A DNA stretch of 64,000 bases from Carallia brachiata (Eukaryota > Streptophyta > Magnoliopsida > Malpighiales > Rhizophoraceae): NCBI GenBank assembly GCA_021464245.1, contig JADCRB010000030.1, positions 4,231,181-4,295,180 on the forward strand, written 5' to 3'. The translations under genes and the position numbers were made by a program. Each line of letters begins with the position of its first letter. The stretch's first letter is position 1. Below are positions 1 to 11,965 of the stretch, in pieces. The notes beneath the pieces are model-generated. The model did not search any database and had not been told where the DNA came from. It saw only the letters and a list, made by a program, of their open reading frames with translations.

Positions 1-151
1 CAAGTTCTGGGGGAGCCTCTTTCACTTCACCATCTGATGAGTCAGATTTGGCCTCCTAATTAATTGTGACGTGTAATGTAGAGATGGTGATGACACGTGT
101 ATCGGTTGCTCAGCTTTGGCTCTTCAATATGATCTGCACATGTAACTTTTC

Positions 152-760
152 CTAATAGCCTAGGTCAGGTCGGGACTTTGAAGATTGAGCAGTGGCGTCG
201 TGAGTGGATGACAGTATACCCATTGTGCTCAGGTTTGAGAAGTTATAGCCTGTTTTGGCTAAGAGCCTGTATGCATTAGGATCGAATCTTTCGTGTGTTC
301 TTCTTTCTGGAAGTGAGCCGCCTTCAACTGCCCTCGCAAGTGGTCTAACGAAGCCTTTTAATGGTTTTGAGGACAAAACCAGCTCAATCTTCGGGAGTGG
401 TAAGCCATGAGTCTTCTTCAATTTGTGAAGTGCTTATGTTTTGGGTTGCTGTGTCTTTCTTCCTGTTTGAAATTTATGCAATAAGAGAAAGGAGGTTAAC
501 CTTCTGCACATCTTGATTTGAGCACATAGCGTAGGACTGGAGTGGAGCTCAAAGATGGAGCCTCCTACAGGCGAAGTTTGGCAGGCTGTGGTAGCCTCCG
601 TCTATCGGAGTCTGAGATTGGGCATCATCAGGGTCTTTGACAGCTTTTTCCTCTTTGTGGATGCCCTCAGTCCAGGTATCTTTTGATAGAACGATCTCCA
701 AATTGTCTGTGTCAGTGTTGAAGACTGCATCCACCAAATGTGATTCAACATCATCAAACG
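152..760 (-). pseudogene. Ty3 polyprotein fragment between protease and reverse transcriptase
   Basis: Two minus-strand frames (549-737 and 152-421) match the plus-strand copy at 51780-52412. Shared strings include DTDN followed by a KDxxxxxQTPID-type segment, then KPLKGFVRPL and FDPNAY. In plant Tat-like elements this linker lies between the retropepsin and the reverse transcriptase. It is broken into two frames here. The reverse transcriptase would lie left of position 1. Confidence 0.6.
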
Positions 761-957
761 GCTTTAAGTTAGCATAGCTGGATTCACCTAAAGGTATAAA
801 TTCTGTCGAGGTTTGAAGAGCATTGCCGACTTGGTTCTGCCAGACTTCAGTTGACTGTAAAGCTGTAAGTAGTTAAGGGTTAGTGACAAGAATTTGGAAA
901 GCTTCAGATACCTTCTTTATTACTAACGTCGTATGGTCCCTCTTTGCAGCGTGTCGC

Positions 958-1175
958 ATTTTATACTCGTGCGAGACATAAGTCTTGGATTTGCTGGATT
1001 GTCACCTTTTATACTCATGCGAGGCAGGAGTGTTGATTTGTTGGTGAGTTGTTCGCCTTTTATACTTATGCAAGACAGGAATGTGCTGCAGTTGATCGCT
1101 GATCGCCTTTTATACTCGTGCAAGGTAGGAGTGTGTTTCAGTTGATCGCCTTTTATACTAGTGTGAGACAAGAGT
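958..1175. repeat. Five-copy tandem repeat of about 50 bp
   Basis: The core TTTTATACTNRTG occurs at about 958, 1007, 1058, 1108 and 1151, giving spacings of 49, 51, 50 and 43 bases. Each core is followed by a CGAGACA/CAAGGYAGGAGTGT-like string. Tandem arrays in the non-coding part of Tat-like elements are common. No coding role is claimed, although the array is open in several frames. Confidence 0.75.
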
Positions 1176-1219
1176 GTGCTGCTGTTGTGTTGTTGAGCTG
1201 CTGAACTGTTGAGCTGTTG

Positions 1220-1500
1220 AGCTACTGAACTGCCTTAGGTTTTAATTCAAGGTTTAGGCTTTGCCCCCAAATTTAGATTTGGACTTTAAGCCGACATTTA
1301 GATTGGGTTTTGAGCTCAAGTTTGAATTTACTGGGTTTTGATTTTCGGGTTGGAATTTGGATCCGGGTTTAGAGCCTGCCCCTGGATTTGGATTTGGAAC
1401 TTTAGGCAAAAATTTGGGTTTGAGTTTTGAACCCGAATTTGAGCCCAAATTCGAATTTGAGTTTTGAGCCCGATTTGAGTTTGGATTTCACGGATGGTTT
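1220..1500 (-). repeat. Degenerate short-period repeat (about 15-20 bp; AAGCCCAAATCC type)
   Basis: On the minus strand, short degenerate units built from CCAAAT, AAACTC and GGCTC/AGCCC blocks follow one another. In one frame they encode a Lys/Pro/Asn/Ser-rich stretch. The same type of repeat occurs in the plus-strand Ty3 element at about 55920-56110, downstream of integrase. Its position between gag and the protease-side segment here shows that this copy is rearranged. Confidence 0.6.
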
Positions 1501-1512
1501 CTCAACCTGCAC

Positions 1513-1725
1513 ATGAGCTTCATATATTCTTTTTATTTTTTTTCATTTTTTATTTTTCATTTTTTTCATTTTTTTGTTTTTTCTTTTCTTTTTCTCTTTT
1601 TTTTTTTTTTTTTTTCTTTTTTTTACTTTTATTCTTTTATTTTTTCTTTTAGTCTTTTTTTTTTTCTTTTTTTTTTGCTTTTTTTTGCTTTTTTTTAATT
1701 TTTTACTCTTTTTTTTTTTTTTTAC
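1513..1725. repeat. Long T-rich pyrimidine tract
   Basis: About 210 bases composed almost only of T with scattered C, on the plus strand. It lies inside the minus-strand Ty3 element, so the element's own strand is A/G-rich here. A second such tract lies at about 2588-2740, just upstream of the gag start. The plus-strand element carries similar A/G-rich sequence at 49320-49395 just before its gag start, so the second tract is part of the leader of this family. Confidence 0.8.
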
Positions 1726-1759
1726 ATAACGATGGTTTAAAAATTTACCGCTTGTTTAG

Positions 1760-2330
1760 GTTAGGTTGAGGTGAGTTTCTGTCGGGGATAGCAGCTTGTT
1801 GATCTATGCTCTCGTCTAGCTGTAAAAGTCTTTGTTTTATTTTTATAAACAGGTCTTCTATGTTGGCGGTGTCGGTCATCGCGATGTCAGCGTTGGCAGA
1901 CGATGGCCCATGAAAGACTGGAGTGGAAGGTTCTCATGATTTTTTCTGACCTGTTTCACCAGAGCGTGTTGGATTCTGCTGTTGAGCAACCCTAACTTGA
2001 GATGATTGAGGGTGATCTCCGCAGCTGACTACATTGGTGGATGAAATTTGGTAATGCTTAATTTGGCGTTTCTCCTTAAGGACAACTAACCTCTTTCTGT
2101 CACATCCTCTAGTTGTTGGAGACATTGCAATTCTTGATCTAGTTCCTCTAATCCTTTGTTGAATTGTGAAATTTTGCTATCCAACTCTACAAACATGTCT
2201 TCTATGCTGGCAGCGTCAGTCATCATGACGTCAATGTTAGTGGATGATGCTTCACGAAAGAGTGTAATAGAGGGCTCTTCCGGCCTTTCCAGATTTGTTT
2301 CAACATAATGTGTCGAATCTTGCTGTTGAG
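1760..2330 (-). repeat. Imperfect tandem duplication of about 345 bp within gag
   Basis: The segment near 1845-2000 repeats the segment near 2190-2340. Examples are TCTTCTATG followed by a GGCRGYGTCRGTCATC-type string, and GTGTYGRATYYTGCTGTTGAG in both. The two copies differ at many positions, so the duplication is old. It lies in the 5' part of gag on the minus strand. Confidence 0.6.
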
Positions 2331-2568
2331 TAGAATTTGATGCCCTGTCCCCAACTTCGATCGGGGTAGGTGATCGATTTCTCCGTTTATGTGAGAAATC
2401 TGATTGTTGTGCGAGCTGCAAATCTTCCATCTGAATTGTGTTGGTGACGAGGAACCGTGTCCTTGAGCGAGTTTGTGGGTCTGTGTGCCCGAGTGGGGTA
2501 GTTGATGCAGGCAGTGGAACAGTTGCCTTTTTGCTGATACCGGCTATTGTACTTCTCTTTGGTGCCAT
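2086..2568 (-). pseudogene. gag N-terminal ORF of the Ty3 element
   Basis: A 160-residue open frame starts just inside the LTR. It opens with MAPKRSTIAG and holds a basic and Ser/Thr/Pro-rich N-terminus, then an acidic Gln/Leu-rich segment likely to form a coiled coil (IEDMFVELDSKISQFNKGLE). The first 45 codons match the decayed start of the plus-strand copy at about 49421-49560, which supports a gag identity. The frame ends long before a usual plant gag, which has several hundred residues, so it is truncated. No zinc knuckle is seen here. Confidence 0.55.
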
Positions 2569-2789
2569 TTGATGTGTTGGATACCTGTTAAAATTTTTTT
2601 TCTTTTTGTCCTTTTTTCTTTTTCCTTTCTTTTTTTTTTTTTTTTTCTTTTTCTTTTTTTTTTTTCTTTTTTTTTCTTTTTTATTTTCTTTTTTTCTTTT
2701 TGCGACTGTTTCTTTCTATATTTTTTTCTTTTTTTTTTAAGGAATAAGAGATGAGAGGCGAAGAGGTCCCAATGAGCGTGTCAGAAATT

Positions 2790-3610
2790 TGTAACGGGTG
2801 TAAATCTCGAGTCTGCAACATTTAGACTCGAAAATACAAACTACAAATTAAAAATAAAAATTTAAAATAAAAGGTAATTTACGTGGGGTCGATTTTTATA
2901 GATCCTTTGATTTGTGTTCTTTCGTGACTTTGTCAAGGGTTGCACAAGTTTGATCTTGACGAAAATAAATTCCACAGCTTTATGTTAAACTGGGTAGACT
3001 CTGTTGTGGACTGAAGTTGGATCTGAGGTAGATACTTCGATCGCAAAGACCAGATCAGACCCGATTTGGTTTGATTTCACCGAGGGCCGAGGTGGTTTAT
3101 TCTCGAATGGGGTGCCTAGACTTTACTAAGGTCGTGGGAGTCTTAATCTCAAACAGATTTTGTAATATTTTGATATTTTAGATTTATACCCTCACAGATT
3201 CAGATCTGAGACGATCAGAGAGTATAAACCCAAAAATCCACTTAGAAATGGATACAGTAAATTTTTTGGGGCTTATACCTAAAATATCTCTCAATAAGGA
3301 GTTAAGATGGTATACTGCTGAGTATAAAAACGTAAGAAAAGGATAAATTTTCTTGAGAGATTTTGAAAATTTTTTTTTCTCTTAAGTTATCTTTATTTTT
3401 CTGTTTATAGATTTGCTGAAAGTTTTTGGAGATAGAGGGGAGGGGCCTATTTATAAGACTCTTTTCCCATGTGAAAACTTATATGGGAAAGGAGGAAATA
3501 TTGGTTGGCGTTGCCAATCTTGATTTTTCAAGGTCGGCAACGCCGACCGATGAATTTTTTTTTGACTTTCTAAAAGCTGACTCCTTCTTTTTTTTTCTTT
3601 AAAATATTTA
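2790..3610 (-). repeat. 5' LTR of the minus-strand Ty3 element
   Basis: The interval 2790-3000 read on the minus strand matches the 3' third of the LTR at 48538-49268, including the segments around the ATCGACCCCACGT and GATCAAACTTG motifs. A TATA box (TATAAATAGG, near 3450 on the minus strand) sits at the same place as TATAAATAGG in the other copy's LTRs. A hairpin of GGTCGGCGTTGCC type lies at about 3510-3555. The exact LTR ends are not certain. The partner LTR lies outside the window. Confidence 0.65.
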
Positions 3611-3990
3611 CAATCATTCGTCATCATGAACCATGCATATTTGAATTAGAATTTAAAAAGATTCAGAACCATATTTTAAGGTATAACTATTTTTTAAGAA
3701 AATGTAACTATTTTGATATTTTAAATAAAAATTATTTTTTAAAAAAAATTTGCGAAATTTTTTTTAACACATACTATATGAGATTTATATTTTAATTTAT
3801 AACATCATTAAATTTTAGATTTTAAATTTAAATTTAAATTTTTTATTTATATTCTATTAATGTGGTTGCATTTTGTTAGAAAATGATAGCATGTTATTTG
3901 TTTTGAGCTGTAAAATTTGACTCCTGTCTCAAAATCCGTACCAACGCCCTTAGAATTTTGCATGAAATCAATAAAAACTCAAACACATGA
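3611..3990. other. AT-rich intergenic DNA
   Basis: About 380 bases of low-complexity AT-rich sequence between the Ty3 LTR and the SINE. No coding capacity or recognisable repeat seen. Confidence 0.6.
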
Positions 3991-4340
3991 GGTAGTAATC
4001 TGATAGTGATCTGACATATTTCCTCCATATTTGATTTAAATTCGAGTTTCAGCGACTATACTTTAAAGGCAATGCCCTCATTTAGTTGCTAATTTGACTG
4101 CATGCAGGCGGCATTGGTTCCAAATTCATTAACACCGTAGTCGACTTAAAAGAGGTACGTTCGAGTTTAATAGTATTAGAGTGGCGAGTCCTCTTTATAG
4201 AAGAGGTTAAATAAAGACGTCAATAAATGACTCTCAGTCTTAATACTATTTGCGAGCGAGAGAGAGCTTATGATTAGAGGGTTGGGTTTGTGAAAGAGAA
4301 CTTGGATGATAACAGCGTGCGAGCGTCCCAAAGGCCCGAC
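3990..4340 (+). mobile_element. tRNA-derived SINE, copy 1
   Basis: It contains an A-box-like string (CTGATAGTGATCTG) and a B-box-like string (AAATTCGAGTTTC) about 35 bases later. The body matches the sequence at about 30385-30670 over the segment from CATTAACAYYGTAGT through GTGGCGAGTCCTC to GTTAAATRARGAYGTCAAT. The copy is diverged. A T-run at 4338-4350 may mark the end, but no target duplication was identified. Confidence 0.5.
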
Positions 4341-4389
4341 TTTTTTTTTTTTCCTAAGCAAGTAGGAAAAGATATTTTGGGAAGTCTAT

Positions 4390-4860
4390 TTGTGACTAGT
4401 TAGAAATTACTCGCTTAATGTGAAACAATTTCAAACTAAAATTACAATTTAGTTACAAAAAGTTAAAATATTTTACGTTTAATTTATATTTAGTCGCCAA
4501 AAGTTTAATTCTTAGCGACTAATTTGTAAACTAGTCGCAAAAGTTAAAAAATTCTGCGTTAGATTTTATTTAGTCGTAAAAGTTTATTTTTCGGCGACTA
4601 ATTTTTAGATTAGTCACAAAAGTTAAACAAAATCTGCATCTAATTATTATTTAGTCGCAAAAGGTTTAATTGTTACCAACTAATTTTCTGATTAGTCGAA
4701 AAAACATTGAATTTTTTACCCCCTAAGCCCAAAATAGGGCTTCGATAATTATGTGGAATTAGGCGACTAATTTTTAAATAGTCGCAAAAAATGGGATTGA
4801 GCGGCTATTTATGGGTTAGTCGCAAAAAAAAAAAAAAAAGTCGCAAATCATATTGTAGTG
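4390..4860 (-). mobile_element. TIR-transposon relic with TAGTCGCAAAA repeats and a CACTACAA terminus
   Basis: A short motif of the form TTAGTCGCAAAAG recurs about ten times with a 50-60 bp rhythm. The right end reads, on the minus strand, CACTACAATATGATTTGCG, which is the usual terminus of plant CACTA-like non-autonomous elements. No matching left terminus was seen near 4380, so the element looks truncated on that side. Assignment to CACTA rather than another TIR family is inferred from the end alone. Confidence 0.5.
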
Positions 4861-5400
4861 AGATTGATATTTAAATTTAACTCTTCTTTCTCTTAGATTG
4901 CATGTCATATCTATTTATTAATATTATAAATGGGTAGTTTAAAAAAATTTTCCCCTTATTTGTAACTAAACAATTAATGGATTTTAATTTTTCCAATTTT
5001 TTAATAATTTTATCTCTACTTGTAATTTATAAAAACAATTAATGAGTTTTAACTTTTGAAATTTTTTTTTATATTTTTATCCCTAATTATAATTTGTAAA
5101 ATTCTAAAAATAATATATGCCAATAATCATTTCAGTGCTCCCTCAATCTTTTCATTTTATTTTTTTTCGTGGCTTATAAAACAAATTGGGAGTTTTGGAT
5201 TAATCATTCACTAAGGTTCTAAATCAAAAAATATGTGCAAGTCATTTCTTAACAATTATAGATATTTTTTTTCCTGCAAAAGAATGAAAATAATAAAAGA
5301 GATAATAAGACTATAAAATCGTATTTTAAAAATAATATAAAGGAGACTGATATTTAAATTTAACTCTTCTTCACCTTATATTGCATGTCGTATCTATTTA
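4861..5400. repeat. Pair of about 60-bp direct repeats
   Basis: The string GAYTGATATTTAAATTTAACTCTTCTT and its continuation (TTGCATGTCRTATCTATTTATT) occurs at about 4861-4920 and again at about 5342-5402. The 420 bases between them are AT-rich with no coding frame. The second copy abuts the 5' end of Helitron 1. Confidence 0.65.
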
Positions 5401-5417
5401 TTTATTTATTTATATAT

Positions 5418-7774
5418 TCTATACTTATACTATATATATAAAGAAGAAGCAAAGGGGAAGCTGAGAGAAAGCTTCTTCTAATCTCAGGCTGCCACTTGGG
5501 ATAACTCTATAATTTCTCTCAATTTATGTTTTTGCAAAAATTACCAACTATTTATTAAAAAAAATATTTCCTTTTCCAAACTTATAGTACTGTCAAGAAA
5601 GAGTAGAACCATTTCTTTCTTCCAAGCTCACGTTCTGACCCAACTTAAATGCCTAAAATTATATATAACTGCTGAATTCGTCATAATTGTCTTCATTTGC
5701 CTCTTTAATGACCTGTTCAAAGTCCATTTGCTTTCGGGTTATATATGGTTTTTTTCATATACAGTACACCTACCTACGATTTATGTCCTTGTAGTTCTCT
5801 AGGCTTATTTCCCTATTCTTACATTCTGTTTTCATTTTTTAAACTAAAAATAATTGTATTAGTGTATCTTTATGTTCAATGTTGAATACAATGATATTTG
5901 ATTTGTTTTTGGATTCTAGACACAAACAACTTGGAAGGTGAAAAATGTAAGTTCCAGTATTTTTTTCCCATTGTCTTCCCCAAAAGAGATTAGTTATCTT
6001 TAAAAGCAGTGCATTTCTTAGCATGAATACTAATGATACATCTAGCTTTGAGGTTTTGTTTTTCAAGAATTTCGGCATGATTGAAGATAAAATTTCCAAA
6101 AATGAGGAGTTTCAATGTTGGTCAGTTACCTTTAGGGAATAAAAATGTTTGTGTTATGGAAAGATAGATAGAAGAAGTTGAAGCTGCATAAAGGCTTAGA
6201 GAGGTAATGAAAAGTTAGTAAGTGATCTTCTGATTGTTTTGTTTGAAGTTAAGTGGTTTGTGGTGATTTGATTTTTTATTGTCCTTTCCTTTGTCTATTT
6301 GGTAGGTAACTATTGGAAACAAGATTTGTAAGAAGTAAAATTGAATGCTCTACAATTGAGGAAGCTTGGTAAGATGTGAAATTGAATGCCTTTACTCTTG
6401 GCACAAGATTTATTATGGCCAATAAATCCCAAAGTTAACACGTTATGGCTCCTTGCAACCAGCATGGTGCATGATCAAACAAATTTATTGTTAAAATGTC
6501 CTTCCATGATAATGGAGTCTAGGGAGCTAGATATTATCAAGTCTTCATTTGGATAAGTAATGAAATGAAAATAACTTTTTGCATAGAGCAAGTTGAATGT
6601 ATTTGTTTTATTTCTAATTTTTGTTACTAATTTCTCATGAGTTTGTATAACATGAAATGTCACACACATTTCTTTTGAACCAATTCAAAAACCCAATAAT
6701 ATTATGCACAACTAGTAATGTTCGTTGAAGAAAACACAATAATAGTTATATTAAAAAATGGATTGCAATAACACGAGTCCATCTATTTGAGCTATCTGAG
6801 TTGTATAGGAATTTACAAAGATTGAAGTATCTATTCGAGCTCATCAGTGATAATTAATTTTCTTTTTTGTTTCTTTTGCAAGCTCAATTATCAAAACCGT
6901 AGGTGTAGAGATGTTATCAATCGGCAGCTAAAAGTTCGAGTACTTCCCTTCAGTGGTACCGCGACAACAAAGAAGAAGGGGGAGTTTACCTCTATTATCA
7001 AATTCATATTTTTAGTAACTGATTGTGACAATTGTTAAAATTGTAAACGATTAAACAACAAACTTTCATAATTATTACATTATTAACTTTGCAATTTCTA
7101 AAATTAGGTTATCCCTATTTTACTTTGAGGCAATTATTTTTGTTTTCATATATAACACATAATTGCCATAATTATTATTGTCTATACAATTAATTGAGTT
7201 AATAACACATAATTAAGGTTATTTAACTACCCTACGCAAATACTAAACACATATGAAAGCAGTAAACCTACAACAAAAATGAAGAATGTTGTCAAATATT
7301 CGACAATATAGGTAGCGAGTAAAATAAATAAATGGCAATTTAAATTCTTCAAATCACTGTAATTGGCCATGAAAAACATTGCACTTTGTATGGGCTAATT
7401 TCATTTAGTTATTATTTAATGCAAACTATTATCAAAAGGAAAGTCTGAAATTATAACAATATTATTTTTTTCATTTAGACAGATTGAGATCAAGAGGAAG
7501 AAGCAAATATTCAAGCAATGAAAAAGAGTGATTATAGCACAATTATCATATCTATAAGTTTTTTTCATTTTAAATTGCATATAACAATTTTTTATTTTAA
7601 TGTTCATTTATTTATACAATTTAAAAGAAAGTCTGAAATTATAACATGATTATATTTTTTTAATTTTTACATTTTCAATTGTATATGTATACAACATTGG
7701 AAAATTAATTTCTTCAATTAAAATTATATGAGAAAAAAATATTTAATTCGTGTGAAGTGTGGGCTACATCCTAG
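5418..7774 (+). mobile_element. Helitron 1, non-autonomous
   Basis: The left end TCTATACTTATACTATATAT, followed by paired AAGC/GCTT strings and GGCTGCCACTTGG, has the usual look of a plant Helitron 5' terminus. The right end, GTGTGAAGTGTGGG, then CTACATCCTAG with T as the next base, matches the Helitron 3' signature (imperfect GC hairpin about 10 bases before CTAG, inserted before T). No Rep/helicase frame exists inside, only short frames. The interior is AT-rich with no captured gene recognised. The 5' base is uncertain by a few nucleotides because of flanking TA repeats. Confidence 0.6.
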
Positions 7775-8189
7775 TCATAATATAAATGAGAAGTTTAGAA
7801 AAAGTTTTCTCTTGAATTAAGCTGCCGTGTGGCAAATAAACTAATTTTCATGACTTTTTATTATTTTCCAAAATTACTCTTAATAAACTCAATCACAAAT
7901 TTTCTCAATTTGACAGTTGTTATTTTTTATAAGTAAGGTAATTTAATTACACAAATGTTAACATCGTAATTCAATTAGAAAACAGTCATTTATTCAACCA
8001 AGAAAGGCAATCTCTTTATTACTCAATAATTGTAGAATATAAATTGTCTTCAATTACATAAATGTTGAAACGGTAATTCAATTAGAGTATGGTTATCTTT
8101 TTAATCAAAAACGACAACCTCTTCATTGCTCATTAATTTGGGAATAAAAATTGGCTTACAATTTATTAATAAATCATCAAGCTCACCTA

Positions 8190-8400
8190 TACTCTCCCAC
8201 AATGCCCACTGTTCTTCAATTCCTTAATCCCAAGGCTCTTCAGCGGTATGTTGGTAAGACACTTCCATCTGTCTCAATTAGAATGATATTGCTACAATCT
8301 TGATAAATCGATTGGAGAAATGCGATCTGATGTAGTTCGTGACCATGGTTGCTGAGTCAAACCTCAAGTTCCCCGAGAAACATCTTCAAGAGGTGAGTGA
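8190..8400 (+). pseudogene. Candidate captured exon fragments in Helitron 2
   Basis: Inside Helitron 2 lies a stretch with richer GC and codon-like texture. One part reads MPTVLQFLNPKALQRYVG from an ATG near 8201. A second reads VAESNLKFPEKHLQE and ends at a perfect splice-donor context, AAGAG|GTGAGT near 8391. Helitrons often carry such host exon pieces. The donor gene is not recognised. Function is not claimed. Confidence 0.3.
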
Positions 8401-8903
8401 CAAAACTGTATGTATTCAAGGTCTAAAAGTTACTGCTATTTGATTTATATAAGATTCTAAGATGTAGCATTCAGTGGTAGACTTTTTTTGATAAAAAAAA
8501 AAAAAAAAACTATGTGATACTGGTCAAACATTTTAACCCAATTTTATACATAATAAGTTGGTTGTGGATGAACTTTAATGTATTTTTAGACCTGCAGCAT
8601 CAGTATGATTTTTGCTTTTTGCACTCGAAAGCAGTGTTGGCATTGGCCAATTTTTTAAGATTTGATTTGGTCCTGTGCGAGTTTTTGACTTTGATTTATA
8701 GTTGACACAAGAGACCCTTTTTTTTTTTTTTTTTTTTACATTTTACTTAATTTTAGAGTTTCAGGTTATGTTGAAGTCATAGTGTTGAATCTCTTTAATT
8801 TATGTATATTGTAAGACTGTTGAAATTGAGATTAACCTAAAGCTTGAAGGCCCATCCATAAAAAAGGAACCAATTGATGGATAGGAACCAACAATGGAGG
8901 TTA

Positions 8904-9512
8904 TGTTGGAAATTGAAGTGTATTTTAAAAGGTTTAATTCCTATTAAATAGGAATTAGCCGTTATGCCCTTTGTTAGTCATTATGGCATTAGTCGTTTAT
9001 GACCGTTGGAATTTATTATTACTGTTAATACACTTTATGTGCTAGTCATTATGACATTAGCCGTTAATGACCGTTGGGATTTATTCCTACTGTTAATACA
9101 CTTTATATGCTATTAACACTCGACTTTGTATAAATATGACTCATCTTATCTTTCTTGAGAGGCAGTTTTCTACCAACAATCTAAGGCATGCTGCTGGGTT
9201 AATCAAAAGATATGTTGTTTCTGTTGCCTCACTTGTGAAGTGCACACTAGTGAGAAGATCTGTCGTATCCTGAGAGAATAGCCGCCAGAGCCTGATGTAC
9301 TGCGTTTACTTGTCTGCCGGGCCCGTGAATCTATCTTTAAGGACAGTGCTTTTGCACGTTTCAGATATGTTATCATTTCCTCTCAATTTATATTTATTCC
9401 AACATGATATAATTTATTTTTTGTTGTATGTTGTCTGTATAATTCATTGATTATAACTCTATAATTCTAATTCTTAATTTATTTAAATATCTTATGGATT
9501 ATTTTTCTTACA
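8904..9512 (+). repeat. 5' LTR of nested LTR element
   Basis: 609 bp, TG...CA ends. It contains a tandem duplication of about 70 bp (AGTCATTATGRCATTAG... ending TTAATACACTTTAT) and a TATA box GTATAAATATG near 9128. Very similar to 11966-12571. Most differences are single-base changes, many of transition type. Confidence 0.85.
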
Positions 9513-11965
9513 ATCTTAAGGATAGATTGTTTTCTATAAATTGTGATAGACGATTTTTTTTTTGGTTGCCGTTGGACACCATTGTTGTGTTGTTCCTTGT
9601 CACATTTTGTCTGTCTTGTATTTGGTAATTGACGAAGTATTAGAGTGTACACATCACAAATTCAAATAACGCCAAAAAGAGAAACAGTCGCAGCTTGGAA
9701 AAAAAAAAAAAAGCAGTGGGAGCATGATGAAAGGTGGCGACGCTTTGGGTTCTTCAAGGCTTGGACTTTAACAGTTCTGACTATGAAGCGTTTATAAGTA
9801 AGAAAATACAATCAATTTTATTTAGCCTAATTTATTGTTCGAAAAACTTACTTTTGATACCAAGTTGAGATAAGCAGTGTCTATTATGGTTAAGTATTGT
9901 TGTTTATAACGATAAATATATATATTAGAGGCATGAATTAATATTTTTTTGGTCTTTCATCGTTGACTCCGCTTTTGGGTATGAGTGGTCAAATATTTTA
10001 TTCTAATTATAATACCTCATAACCAATGCTCAGTGAAAGGGATGTCAGAAAGACAATTGAGGCTTTAAACTTACATTGACTTATTGAATATTCTTTTTCT
10101 TTGCGCGCTTGCTAGTGGCTTGCCTATTTGTTGACTGGTATCTACACATTGTAGAGGAAGAGTCAAAACTTTATTTGGTTATCTATACTCAGTGTATTTA
10201 TGATTTATTAGAAAATTTTCCATTCTAGAATGTTGTCAGGTTGTTATAAATTTTAAAGGCGAAATTAATTACTAATGTTTCACTACCTTAGTGTCATATT
10301 GAAAGTTTTTGAAGGAAAACAAATTACAAATCGATTAAGCTTATTCGATGCCCCAGGTAAAGTGTACATCTACTATTTTGTTCTAATGGGTCATTTTTGT
10401 TCATCGGAACTAGGAACTTATATTCTTGAGTACAAATACTATATCTCATGAGGTACGTTCATTTATCTATTGGAGTCTCATACATAGAAATATTATTTGG
10501 ATGACTTTCAATCTCATCGGCTTATGCATAGGAAGGATTTGAAATAATTTCTTCCAACAACTAATTGAACATATTGTCCTAAATATTATTACTAGTGTGA
10601 GATGAGTTCAAAAATGCTGGAATAATTTTTGGTAGCTTAAAAAATCTGGGAAAAAATACAGACTCATATAATTGGAGACTTGGAGTTGAAGTACGATTTT
10701 TTGAGAATCACGTTGTTGCTCCTCTACTATGGTAAGGTAATTTTTGAGGTATTAGTGTTTTTCGTAATACTTAAATTGGTATTTGATATGAACTGGAAAA
10801 TTTTTCTTTCATGCGGGGGTTTTGTCTAATAACAAAAAAAAAAAAATTCAATGGTGATAGTGGCTATCGCTATTTCATAAAATTTTTCACTTTGAATTAT
10901 TTGAAAGATATTATGAATTATGATATATTTCATAATGAATACCCTTTGTATTGAAGGAGCATAATGATGAAAATTGAATTTTTATTCAGATGAGACTATA
11001 TCCATCAAAATGATATGAGTTCACCTTTAAATGTGAAGCAAGTGGCTTGAAAGCCTAATGAATATATAATTATTACTTTGTCCACGATGGGTTTCAAGTA
11101 TATAGCCTTAGAGTGACTAGTGTGGAGGCAAATTGGTTAAGAATGAGTATTCATTTTATGTGAAACCGACATTATGAATGTCGATTATCAGTGTATGCCA
11201 AGCCTTATTGCTCATACCAAGAGCAAGATGAATAATTGAATAGTAGACATATTTGTCTAACTCGTGAGATAGCTGAATAAGTTATGAGAAATAAAGTGAT
11301 CACTTGATTTGTGATCAGAGATGAAATTGATAGATTCCTCTTACAAGCTACTAAGCGAAAGGCTAGTAAAAAAGAAAAAAAAAATTACATCGAGGGGAAT
11401 GGGACATGCCTATGGAGAAATGGTCAAGAGTGATGGGAACCCAACTTATGTGATAGGAGATCCTTTAAAGTAGGTTCATATGGGTAATAACAAGTCACTG
11501 ATTGACCTAGTGTGAGATTATCAAATTATAAAGTCCCTTCCTATGGTGTGGATAGTGCGAAAATTTCGATAATTGAGGTTGAGTTATATACTCTTAATGA
11601 TTTTTATAGCCCTTATGGGTTGTATGTTACCGAAATGCACACTTGATAGAATCAACTATATGCGCTCCTATGAGATCTTAGGCATGATTTCTAGAGCTCT
11701 CATGAAAATAAATCAGGCATGCGCATGGCCTAACAGCATCCAACTGCGTTAAACAATATTATCTTAGAGAATATAATATGATTGCAAGTTCACTGTTATT
11801 CATAAAGAAGTCATGGTTCATAAAAATTTTTTATTTCACCATATTTCTAAATATCACAACTTCTTCGCCTAATTTTTGGTTCATAGCTTAAAAGGCACCA
11901 AAAATAATGTGTTATATTCTCATTGATTAATCTAGCAGAATTAGCCTTTTAAAATAGCGGGGGAT

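Larger units (their letters stand above)
1..3610 (-). mobile_element. Ty3/gypsy (Tat-like) LTR retrotransposon, rearranged, truncated by window edge
   Basis: Read on the minus strand, this holds an LTR (about 3610 to 2790), a gag start (2568-2086) and, near the window start, a stretch that matches the element at 48538-58071 (shared motifs GFVRPL, FDPNAY, YDFSNL and NFSNL-type). The two copies lie in opposite orientations. Most of gag, and all of the reverse transcriptase and integrase, are absent between the gag start and the last recognisable segment. Two long pyrimidine tracts, a duplicated gag block and a 50-bp tandem array fill the gap. It is therefore a deleted or non-autonomous derivative. 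The rest lies beyond position 1. The lineage call rests on the shared sequence with the fuller copy, not on domains in this copy. Confidence 0.75.

Noticed and set aside
958..1175. CRISPR-like array
   Set aside because: Units are about 50 bases with no distinct unique spacers and lie inside a plant retrotransposon; it is a simple tandem repeat.
1513..1698. Phe-rich open frame that looks like a membrane protein
   Set aside because: It is a translation of a T-rich simple tract; there is no signal of selection or a plausible start context. The same holds for 2569-2754.
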